In this document: positions 1 to 5,069 of the stretch, one piece after another
Numbering within the stretch: the stretch's first letter is position 1
How the letters are laid out: each line of letters opens with the position of its first letter
Source of the DNA: Gammaproteobacteria bacterium
GTDB lineage: Bacteria > Pseudomonadota > Gammaproteobacteria > Pseudomonadales > UBA3067
Length of the DNA stretch: 6,979 nucleotides
Assembly (NCBI GenBank): GCA_019090565.1
Contig: JAHRVS010000420.1
Coordinates: 1-6,979, forward strand
Reading direction: 5' to 3'
The notes under the pieces: model-generated
What the model saw: the letters and a program-made list of their open reading frames with translations, nothing else
Database searches by the model: none
Told to the model about the DNA's origin: nothing
Translations under genes and position numbers: made by a program

Positions 1-563
1 ATAAAAACATTAGAGGCCTTGAGGCTTAATTTGAAGTTTTGGAAGTCATGACGATCAAGAATATCGACGTGCCGCATCGCTGATTCGACCAAAGCTTGTG
101 CAGTGGGTTCGCCATATTTCCGCTGAAGGTCTTTTTCCAAGGAGCCAGCATTAACGCCAATGCGCAAAGGGATATTTTTATCGCGCGCACAGGCAATAAC
201 TTCTCGGATACGCTCTTCTTTACCAATATTACCAGGGTTAATGCGCAAACAATCAACCCCATACTCTGAAACTTTAAGGGCGATTTTATGGTCAAAGTGG
301 ATATCTGCAATAAGCGGCACTGTGGTTTGCGCTTTAATTAGCTCAAACGCCTCAGCGGAGTCCATGCAAGGCACCGAAACTCTGACCATGTCAGCGCCAG
401 CCTCCTCCAAACTAAGGATTTGAGCGACCGTTGCAGCGACATCTCTCGTATCTGCATTGGTCATACTCTGCACGGTAATAGGCGCGTCGCCCCCCACAGG
501 GACATCGCCAACCCATATCTTACGGGTTTTTCGGCGTACTATCTGATGACTATTACTGCTCAT
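1..563 (-). CDS. ispG: 4-hydroxy-3-methylbut-2-enyl diphosphate synthase (partial, N-terminal 187 residues)
   Basis: IspG (GcpE) reductively converts methylerythritol cyclodiphosphate to HMBPP in the cytosolic MEP isoprenoid pathway, using a [4Fe-4S] cluster fed by flavodoxin. The frame opens at an ATG at 563 and stays open to the window edge, so the 3' half is missing; the E. coli protein has about 372 residues. Family landmarks of the N-terminal TIM barrel are visible: VQSMTNADTRDV (residues 31-42), PLIADIHF (83-90), LRINPGNIG (106-114) and IGVNAGSLE (135-143). The cluster-ligating cysteines of the family lie in the C-terminal half, outside this window, and cannot be checked. The gene follows rodZ, as in Pseudomonas and E. 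coli. No good Shine-Dalgarno precedes the ATG. Identity is secure; the exact start is slightly less so. Confidence 0.95.
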   Translation of the reverse strand, partial: MSSNSHQIVRRKTRKIWVGDVPVGGDAPITVQSMTNADTRDVAATVAQILSLEEAGADMVRVSVPCMDSAEAFELIKAQTTVPLIADIHFDHKIALKVSEYGVDCLRINPGNIGKEERIREVIACARDKNIPLRIGVNAGSLEKDLQRKYGEPTAQALVESAMRHVDILDRHDFQNFKLSLKASNVF

Positions 564-580
564 TAAAACGTTTCGCTTAT

Positions 581-608
581 CTTATATGGTTGAACAAAAA
601 AGAAACAA
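581..608 (-). promoter_or_regulatory. Candidate ispG promoter (weak)
   Basis: Reading the minus strand, TTGTTT (608-603) and TATAAG (586-581) are separated by 16 bases. The -10 matches the sigma-70 consensus at five of six positions and the -35 at three. The predicted transcript would start only about 10-12 bases before the ispG ATG, leaving almost no leader. The T-rich part also overlaps a possible terminator, so this may be chance. Confidence 0.25.
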
Positions 609-627
609 CTAGGCGCCACACGCTCAG
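596..627 (-). terminator. Possible weak intrinsic terminator after rodZ
   Basis: On the minus strand CTGAGCG (627-621) can pair with CGCCTAG (615-609) across the loop TGTGG, giving seven pairs that include one G-T wobble and one A-C mismatch. A T-rich run (about 608-596) follows directly. Position between rodZ and ispG fits a terminator or attenuator, but the stem is imperfect and read-through into ispG is likely. Confidence 0.3.
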
Positions 628-651
628 CTTAAAATAGGTCAGGTTTGGATT

Positions 652-1557
652 TTATCCGCCTAGCTTTACAACAGCAACACGACTTTGACGAGATTGATAG
701 GAATTAAGGTCTACTTGCTCACCATTGAAATTAATGCTCACACCGTGCACATTACCAACAACCACTTTAAACGGGGCCAACCCTGATAGGCTCAAGGACT
801 CCCCAGGCGACATGAGGGCGGAATACAGTGTTCCGCCAGCTCTATCCGTTACTTGAATCCAGCACTCTTCTTTCACGCTAACCAAAAGAGAGTCAATAAA
901 GTTCGCAAATATATTTTTTTCGCCCGTACTTACTTCGGAGGCTTTCTCTGAAACTATGCTCTTTACAGACGGTGTCTTAACAATCGACGAAATCTCCCCT
1001 CCTTGCTTTGAAAAATCTTCTAGGATAAGCCGGCCATCTGCCCCTTCAATAGATACTTTCTCCAAGCCAATGCTTGGAGAACCATCGTAATCAGATCCAC
1101 TCCAGTATAAAAGAGAAAGCATAAGAATAAGCCCAATTACCAGGACCGAAAGCAGGTAGATAACATAGCGTTTATTATTGCTAGTCACACCCACCGAAGG
1201 GCTCACGGTAGTACTGGCATGCTGACTGCCAGATTCACCCCCTCCTACCTGCTCGCTCAACAGGGAATTGTACTTTTCAACAAGCGTATCACCCTGCAGG
1301 CCCAGGAATCTTGAGTAGGAACGGATATAACCCCTGACGTATATGGGTTCTGGCAGCTTTGAATAAGCATCGTCTTCAAGTGCTCTCAAAAAACCAGTGG
1401 ATAGGCATAGCTCATTCGCTGCTTCTTCAACAGTTGCGCCCATTCTCTCACGAGCACCCCGCAACTCATCCCCAACTGTCATTGCGAGTACTTGCGTCGC
1501 ATTTGGCTTACTGGGTTTCAGCACATGCTTGTTGGCTTTTGACTTTCTAGCACCCAT
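652..1557 (-). CDS. rodZ: Cytoskeletal protein RodZ
   Basis: RodZ spans the inner membrane and links the MreB cytoskeleton to the cell-wall elongation complex. The 301-residue product has the full family layout: a basic N-terminal tail (1-26), a cytoplasmic helix-turn-helix domain (about 27-90), one transmembrane segment (about 131-152), a polar periplasmic linker and a C-terminal beta-rich DUF4115 domain (about 226-297, beginning near CWIQVTD). Residues Y73 and Y77 in YVRGYIRSY align by eye with the MreB-contacting F60 and Y64 of E. coli RodZ. The E. coli protein is longer (337) because of its linker. The gene begins 13 bases after pilW, so the two are probably co-transcribed. The chosen ATG has an AAAAGG element 16 bases upstream, inside the last pilW codons, which is a long spacing; residue Met27 is the alternative start but has no ribosome-binding site. 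Confidence 0.93.
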   Translation of the reverse strand: MGARKSKANKHVLKPSKPNATQVLAMTVGDELRGARERMGATVEEAANELCLSTGFLRALEDDAYSKLPEPIYVRGYIRSYSRFLGLQGDTLVEKYNSLLSEQVGGGESGSQHASTTVSPSVGVTSNNKRYVIYLLSVLVIGLILMLSLLYWSGSDYDGSPSIGLEKVSIEGADGRLILEDFSKQGGEISSIVKTPSVKSIVSEKASEVSTGEKNIFANFIDSLLVSVKEECWIQVTDRAGGTLYSALMSPGESLSLSGLAPFKVVVGNVHGVSINFNGEQVDLNSYQSRQSRVAVVKLGG

Positions 1558-1570
1558 TTAAATTACAGCG

Positions 1571-2386
1571 TTACCTTTTTATTGATGAATTAGCGCTATA
1601 CAACGTAAATTCTTTTGAGCTTGGGAATCGTTTCCTCAAGGCTAGCTCGTAGCTTGCCAAGGCATTTTTGTCACCAAAAATCCTTTCTAGGCGAATGCCT
1701 AGCCAAAGGCTTTCAGCATTTTGTGTCGCCATTTTCAAATAACGAGCGTAAAGCTCATAGGAGGCGTGGTTATCTCCCTTCTCAAGTCGGAATTGAGACA
1801 GTCCAAGCACTGCCTTGGGAAGGTTTTTATTCAATCTGTATGCATCTTCAAACGCGGCAAAGGCCGCACTGTCGTTCCCCGCTTGGCGTTCGCAAATCCC
1901 TAGGTTCTGATAACTTTCAGCACGTCCTTCGTAGTGGTAGTCGGCAGCGGCACTGGTCAAGTAAGTTCTTGAGCTTTCATATAGGCCTCGCCGGCACAGA
2001 GAACTGCCATAATTATGCTTCAAACTTGAGTTTTCGGGATCAATTTCGAGGCCTTTTTTAAAATGGAATTCCTCGCGAGTGCTGTCCCCTTCGGCCTGAT
2101 AAAATATCGCTAGTGCGTTATGCACTTGCACTGAGCTAGCGTCTAGCTCAAGCGCACGCTTTAAATGACGATGCGCGGGGCCCATTTCCCCTGCGCCTAA
2201 ATACTGCACACCCGCCGTCAAATGGGCTTTTAAGGCTGAGTCGACATTCAACTGCCAGGGTTCCCGCAAGTCATTTTTCTTTGATGTATTACCTGATTCT
2301 TTATCGCCACTCAGCGTACTACAGCCGACATTTAAAGCAGCGACAATAATTAGAAGGTATAATAAAATATTGTTGTTTTTCAACAT
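1571..2386 (-). CDS. pilW: Type IV pilus biogenesis lipoprotein PilW (PilF-like), TPR
   Basis: PilW/PilF is an outer-membrane lipoprotein needed for localisation and multimerisation of the PilQ secretin, through which type IV pili extend. The 271-residue product starts with a short polar stretch, a hydrophobic signal segment (about 7-18) and a candidate lipidated Cys22. The rest is a chain of about six TPR-like helical hairpins (about residues 52-257) with recognisable A-x(7-8)-AL-P-type endings such as KRALELDA and KKGLEIDPE. Length is close to the usual 250-270. The lipobox reads NVGC, with Asn where Leu is usual at -3 (Leu is at -4). An AAGGAAG ribosome-binding element lies about 12 bases before the ATG, in the loop of a small inverted repeat. 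Gene order between rlmN and rodZ is diagnostic; TPR sequence alone would not be. Confidence 0.88.
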   Translation of the reverse strand: MLKNNNILLYLLIIVAALNVGCSTLSGDKESGNTSKKNDLREPWQLNVDSALKAHLTAGVQYLGAGEMGPAHRHLKRALELDASSVQVHNALAIFYQAEGDSTREEFHFKKGLEIDPENSSLKHNYGSSLCRRGLYESSRTYLTSAAADYHYEGRAESYQNLGICERQAGNDSAAFAAFEDAYRLNKNLPKAVLGLSQFRLEKGDNHASYELYARYLKMATQNAESLWLGIRLERIFGDKNALASYELALRKRFPSSKEFTLYSANSSIKR

Positions 2387-2390
2387 GTTA

Positions 2391-2408
2391 AAGCAAACTT
2401 CCTTGCTT
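2391..2408 (-). promoter_or_regulatory. Inverted repeat displaying the pilW ribosome-binding site
   Basis: On the minus strand AAGCAA (2408-2403) and TTGCTT (2396-2391) form a perfect six-base inverted repeat. The six-base loop between them, GGAAGT, holds the core of the pilW Shine-Dalgarno. The ATG follows four bases after the stem. Whether this stem forms in the mRNA is inference. Confidence 0.35.
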
Positions 2409-2437
2409 GAGATTTTAACCCAGTCTTTAATCTAGCG

Positions 2438-3595
2438 CTATTTCTTCAGGGGCGGATTATCGCCCGACTTAACGTCAATCAACTTTTCTCGCCAGCGTGA
2501 GTTACGCTGGGTTTTGTCTTCCACCATGCCTACTAGCTGGCCACAAGCCGCATCAATATCTTCTCCACGCGTACTTCTGACTGTTGTAGTATAGCCTTGT
2601 TTTAAAAGAAAATTCTGAAACCACTTTACTCGCTCTGGCGGAGACCTACGATACCCACTTCCTGGGAAAGGATTAAAGGGAATAAGGTTTATTTTTGAGG
2701 GTATTTTTTGCAGCAATTTGGCAAGTTCTTTAGCGTGTTCAGGGCTATCATTTACGCCCTCAATCATCACATACTCCATGGTGATGCGACGTCGTTTACT
2801 CTCATATTTATCAAGATAGCGCGTGCAAGCCGCCAGAAGCTCTTTTAATGGATATTTTCTATTAATAGGGACAAGCTGATTCCTCAGCTCATCGTTGGGC
2901 GCGTGCAGAGAGACAGCCAGAGCCACATCAATCTCTTCATTCATTTGATCCATCGCCGGCACAACCCCTGATGTACTTAATGTTAGGCGGCGTTTGGATA
3001 TGCCATAACCCAAGTCATCTTTCATGAGGTGCATCGCTTTGATGACATTATCAAAGTTAAGCAGGGGTTCACCCATGCCCATCATGACAACATTTGTAAC
3101 AGGCCGATCACCCCTGTTATCACGGGGCCCAAACGATTGATTTGCCACCCAGACCTGGGCAATAATTTCTGCTGTCGTTAGGTTGCGCTGGAAACCTTGC
3201 TTACCCGTTGAGCAAAAGCTGCAGTCAAGAACGCAGCCAACTTGCGACGAAACACACAAAGTACCGCGGCCATCAGTAGGAATAAAGACTGTTTCAACAC
3301 TATTACCTGAATCCAGCTTTAACACCCATTTTCGAGTGCCATCTTTCGAGTATTTTTTAAAGGTTACTTCGGGAACAATAATTTCAGCTGCGCTTTCAAG
3401 CTTCGCTCTCAAGGATTTACTGAGATTGGTCATATCTTGAAAATCATCAACAGCCCCCAGGTGAAGCCACTTCATTACCTGGGTCGCACGAAAAGGTTTT
3501 TCGCCAATTCCGGCAAAAAACTCAACCAGCTCCTCTTGCGTCAAACCCATAAGGTTAACTTTTGGCCTGCTGGTGCTATTGGTTTCTTCGTTCAA
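2438..3595 (-). CDS. rlmN: Dual-specificity 23S rRNA A2503 / tRNA A37 C2-methyltransferase RlmN
   Basis: RlmN is a cytosolic radical-SAM enzyme that methylates C2 of A2503 in 23S rRNA and of A37 in a subset of tRNAs. The 385-residue product (E. coli 384) carries the CxxxCxxC cluster motif at C121, C125 and C128, the GEPLLN segment at 175-180, the SKRRLTLSTSG and SLHAPND blocks, and NPFPGSGY near 308-315. The two cysteines of the family's methyl-transfer mechanism align with E. coli C118 and C355 as C114 and C351, the latter in DIDAACGQL. Start codon is TTG: an in-frame TAA lies seven codons upstream with no ATG or GTG between, and AGAGAG sits six bases before the TTG. The next in-frame start, Met16, would remove part of the conserved N-terminus and lacks a ribosome-binding site. 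It follows ndk after 251 bases and precedes pilW by 51. Confidence 0.97.
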   Translation of the reverse strand: MNEETNSTSRPKVNLMGLTQEELVEFFAGIGEKPFRATQVMKWLHLGAVDDFQDMTNLSKSLRAKLESAAEIIVPEVTFKKYSKDGTRKWVLKLDSGNSVETVFIPTDGRGTLCVSSQVGCVLDCSFCSTGKQGFQRNLTTAEIIAQVWVANQSFGPRDNRGDRPVTNVVMMGMGEPLLNFDNVIKAMHLMKDDLGYGISKRRLTLSTSGVVPAMDQMNEEIDVALAVSLHAPNDELRNQLVPINRKYPLKELLAACTRYLDKYESKRRRITMEYVMIEGVNDSPEHAKELAKLLQKIPSKINLIPFNPFPGSGYRRSPPERVKWFQNFLLKQGYTTTVRSTRGEDIDAACGQLVGMVEDKTQRNSRWREKLIDVKSGDNPPLKK

Positions 3596-3601
3596 GAGTG
3601 A

Positions 3602-3607
3602 CTCTCT
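3602..3607 (-). promoter_or_regulatory. Ribosome-binding site for the rlmN TTG start
   Basis: AGAGAG on the minus strand ends six bases before the TTG at 3595-3593. It is a mediocre match to the Shine-Dalgarno consensus but well spaced, and it is the only purine-rich element supporting a start within the open frame. Confidence 0.5.
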
Positions 3608-3738
3608 AGCGGGTTATTGGAATGCCACTGCTTCTGCCATCTAGCCGGTTGTTAAAACCCTGCTGATTCGGCCATGCGCAACGTCAAAGCCTGACTCGAT
3701 TCAGCGAACTTCAACGATCAGCTAAAGATATGAAACTT

Positions 3739-3777
3739 TTAACAAGAGCAACAATGCCCCCATGGCATGCTCAGCAT
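3739..3777 (-). CDS. Possible 12-residue leader peptide upstream of rlmN (speculative)
   Basis: An ATG at 3777 opens a frame of 12 codons ending in TAA at 3739-3741, encoding MLSMPWGHCCSC. A GGGA element lies five bases before the ATG. The last five residues include three cysteines. The frame lies about 145 bases before rlmN and overlaps the hairpin at 3746-3772. A frame this short arises easily by chance, and nothing confirms translation. Confidence 0.15.
   Translation of the reverse strand: MLSMPWGHCCSC
3746..3772 (-). terminator. Bulged hairpin in the ndk-rlmN gap, possible ndk terminator
   Basis: On the minus strand GAGCA (3772-3768) can pair with TGCTC (3750-3746), and inside it TGCC pairs with GGCA across an ATGGG loop, leaving a four-base bulge (TTGT) on the 3' side. 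The following bases, TTGTTAAAAG, are only weakly T-rich. It could end ndk transcription imperfectly or fold in the rlmN leader. Confidence 0.25.
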
Positions 3778-3846
3778 AAAAATCCCGAGCTTGCCATATA
3801 GAAACACGCTACTACAAATCGTTATAAGCCCTATTCTTAAATGCCT

Positions 3847-4275
3847 TTATGGGCGAGGACAGATTTCTGCATCTTCAAAAAAATAGGCTATTTCACGCGC
3901 AGCAGACTCTGGCGCATCAGACCCGTGAACGGCATTCGCATCAATGCTCTCTGCAAAGTCAGCACGGATAGTGCCTGAGTCGGCTTCTTTTGGGTTGGTC
4001 GCGCCCATTAGCTCACGATTGCGAAGCACCGCGTTCTCGCCTTCGATTACTTGAACAACCACTGGCCCAGACGTCATAAACGCAACCAGGTCATTAAAAA
4101 AAGGACGGCCTTCGTGTTCTGCGTAAAAGCCTTCTGCTTGTTCTTTAGTAAGCTGTAGCATTTTTGATGCAACAATCGTCAGGCCCGCTTCTTCGAAACG
4201 AGAAAGGATGCGACCAATTACATTTTTTGCAACTGCATCAGGTTTAATAATGGAGAAGGTTCGTTGAATAGCCAT
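3847..4275 (-). CDS. ndk: Nucleoside-diphosphate kinase
   Basis: Ndk transfers the gamma phosphate of ATP to other (deoxy)nucleoside diphosphates by a ping-pong mechanism through a phosphohistidine, in the cytosol. The 142-residue product (E. coli 143) is complete. The catalytic histidine is H117 in NAVHGSD, and the family's nucleotide-binding residues are present as K11, Y51, F59, R87, T93, R104 and N114. The ends are canonical: TFSIIKPDAV near the start and REIAYFFEDAEICPR at the C-terminus. The ATG at 4275 has a GGAG Shine-Dalgarno eight bases upstream (4287-4284). It is separated from iscX by 184 bases and from rlmN by 251, so it probably has its own promoter; a candidate is at 4369-4397. 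Confidence 0.98.
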   Translation of the reverse strand: MAIQRTFSIIKPDAVAKNVIGRILSRFEEAGLTIVASKMLQLTKEQAEGFYAEHEGRPFFNDLVAFMTSGPVVVQVIEGENAVLRNRELMGATNPKEADSGTIRADFAESIDANAVHGSDAPESAAREIAYFFEDAEICPRP

Positions 4276-4281
4276 TGCTTA

Positions 4282-4332
4282 CGCTCCGAAGAAAAATGAG
4301 TGATGAAATCAGGTTTGTTCCACAAGGGAGCG
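4282..4332 (-). promoter_or_regulatory. Possible Shine-Dalgarno-sequestering stem in the ndk leader
   Basis: The minus-strand GGAGCG at 4287-4282, which contains the ndk Shine-Dalgarno, is perfectly complementary to CGCTCC at 4332-4327. The pair is six bases with a 39-base loop. Such a stem could mask the ribosome-binding site, but six-base matches at this distance can occur by chance. Confidence 0.2.
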
Positions 4333-4361
4333 AAGGAAATGTATCGACTACGCGCCAGTGT

Positions 4362-4380
4362 GCCGCGCATTATACGCGGC
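4362..4380. repeat. 19-base near-palindrome centred on a TATAAT
   Basis: The minus strand reads GCCGCG-TATAATG-CGCGGC: six perfect GC-rich pairs at the outside, then a T-G pair, A-T and T-A towards the central A. The candidate ndk -10 element lies within it. It may act as an operator or a DNA/RNA hairpin, or simply combine a -10 with GC-rich flanks. Confidence 0.6.
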
Positions 4381-4397
4381 TTCTATGCGATTGCTAT
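4369..4397 (-). promoter_or_regulatory. Candidate ndk promoter with GC-rich discriminator
   Basis: The minus strand has a perfect TATAAT at 4374-4369, followed by GCGCGGC where the discriminator would lie. A weak -35, ATAGCA (4397-4392), sits 17 bases upstream and matches three of six consensus positions. Predicted transcription would start near 4361-4363, giving a leader of about 86-88 bases before the ndk ATG. GC-rich discriminators are known from promoters inhibited by ppGpp, which would suit a nucleotide-metabolism gene; that link is inference. Confidence 0.5.
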
Positions 4398-4415
4398 AGA
4401 GGTGCCATCACATAA

Positions 4416-4441
4416 CAATAAAACACAAAGGCTTACAACCT
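4416..4441 (-). terminator. Possible weak terminator after iscX
   Basis: On the minus strand AGGTT (4441-4437) can pair with AGCCT (4433-4429, one wobble) around a three-base loop, followed by the T-rich TTGTGTTTTATT. The stem is short, so termination of the isc operon here would be partial at best. Confidence 0.25.
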
Positions 4442-4459
4442 CAGAGACACTAAAAGGGA

Positions 4460-4660
4460 CTACTCTGCCTCTTCAATCCAGGCCATTTGAATGGCCTCCA
4501 GGATTTTCTCCCCACAGTGCGCGGGATCATCGCCAAAGTTTTCAAGTGCTAAGACCCAGTCCCGAAGGTCCGTAAACCTCACGCAGAGAGGGCTAACATC
4601 GGGGTGCGCATCATAAAGCTCTATCGCAATATCATTCACGTCTGTCCACTTCAGTTCCAT
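4460..4660 (-). CDS. iscX: Fe-S cluster assembly protein IscX
   Basis: IscX (YfhJ) is a small acidic protein that binds the cysteine desulfurase IscS and modulates cluster assembly on IscU, probably in an iron-dependent way. The 66-residue product matches the E. coli length exactly and aligns by eye throughout: LKWTDVNDIAIELYDAHPD at the start, VRFTDLRDWVLALENF in the middle, and GEKILEAIQMAWIEEAE at the end, with the DDP motif at about 44-46. Acidic residues dominate. It begins 17 bases after fdx, with an AAGGA Shine-Dalgarno about eight bases before the ATG, and is the last gene of the isc cluster as in E. coli. Its stop is TAG. Confidence 0.97.
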   Translation of the reverse strand: MELKWTDVNDIAIELYDAHPDVSPLCVRFTDLRDWVLALENFGDDPAHCGEKILEAIQMAWIEEAE

Positions 4661-4677
4661 CTACCTAATCCTTGCGT

Positions 4678-5016
4678 TTAATGACGTTCAGACACTTGGT
4701 TAATCGTATACTTGGGAATTTCCACCACGACATCTTCTTCTGCAACCACCACTTGGCAGCTTAAGCGGGAGTCAGGATCAAGGCCCCAGGCTTTATCTAG
4801 CATGTCGTCTTCAAGCTCATCGCTTTGTGCCAGAGCGCCACCGCCTTCCCTGATATAGACGTGGCATGTGGTACACGCGCAGGATTTTTCACAGGCATGT
4901 TCGATATTGATGTCTATTCGAAGTGCAACATCTAATACAGTCTCTCCAGGAGCGGCGTCTGCGACTGCGCCTTCTGGGCAAAACTCTTCGTTGGGCAAAA
5001 ATATCACTTGAGGCAA
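4678..5016 (-). CDS. fdx: ISC-system [2Fe-2S] ferredoxin
   Basis: Fdx is the adrenodoxin-type [2Fe-2S] ferredoxin of the ISC pathway; it supplies electrons for cluster assembly on IscU in the cytosol. The 112-residue product (E. coli 111) has the cluster ligands C42, C48 and C51 in ACEKSCACTTC plus C87 in SRLSCQ; C46 is the additional conserved non-ligand cysteine. The segment EDDMLDKAWGL and the ending VVEIPKYTIN are characteristic. The start codon is TTG: the preceding in-frame codons are TGA-ATT, no ATG occurs before residue 72, and a strong GAGGGAG Shine-Dalgarno lies six bases upstream. It follows hscA by 53 bases and precedes iscX by 17. Confidence 0.98.
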   Translation of the reverse strand: MPQVIFLPNEEFCPEGAVADAAPGETVLDVALRIDINIEHACEKSCACTTCHVYIREGGGALAQSDELEDDMLDKAWGLDPDSRLSCQVVVAEEDVVVEIPKYTINQVSERH

Positions 5017-5022
5017 AATTCA

Positions 5023-5029
5023 CTCCCTC
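5023..5029 (-). promoter_or_regulatory. Strong ribosome-binding site fixing the fdx TTG start
   Basis: GAGGGAG on the minus strand is the best Shine-Dalgarno match noticed in the window and ends six bases before TTG (5016-5014). With an in-frame TGA two codons upstream, it leaves no other credible start. Confidence 0.8.
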
Positions 5030-5069
5030 TATAATTTAGAAGCATTAAAGCGGTCTGTTAAACTGCAAT

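Larger units (their letters stand above)
3596..3846 (-). other. ndk-rlmN intergenic region (251 bases)
   Basis: This is the longest gene-free stretch in the window. It holds a bulged hairpin at 3746-3772, a 12-codon reading frame at 3739-3777 and the rlmN ribosome-binding site. No convincing sigma-70 promoter was found on the minus strand; the best pairing, TTGTTG with TATCTT 18 bases on (near 3723-3754), has weak hexamers. No tRNA-like fold was recognised. Confidence 0.5.

Noticed and set aside
26..310. Minus-strand open frame of 94 codons overlapping ispG
   Set aside because: It lies in another frame of the same strand inside ispG, whose own frame reads conserved IspG motifs without interruption.
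1615..2061. Plus-strand open frame of 148 codons within pilW
   Set aside because: It is fully antisense to a well-supported TPR lipoprotein gene, has no recognisable domain, and has an amino-acid composition typical of antisense frames.
3606..3646. Similar CCGGCTAGA and CCGCTAGA words upstream of rlmN
   Set aside because: Only two imperfect short copies are present, with no symmetry or spacing suggesting an operator.
3820..3850. Imperfect inverted match around the ndk stop (CCCATAAAGGC with GGGCTTATA)
   Set aside because: The arms need several mismatches and bulges and no T-run follows, so it does not qualify as a terminator.
4300..4575. Plus-strand open frame of 91 codons across the iscX-ndk gap
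   Set aside because: It runs antisense into iscX and through the candidate ndk promoter, has no recognisable domain and lacks a convincing ribosome-binding site.
5017..5069. Possible internal promoter between hscA and fdx
   Set aside because: TTGCAG has no acceptable -10 at 16-18 bases, and TATAGA overlaps the ribosome-binding region; co-transcription of the isc genes is the simpler reading.
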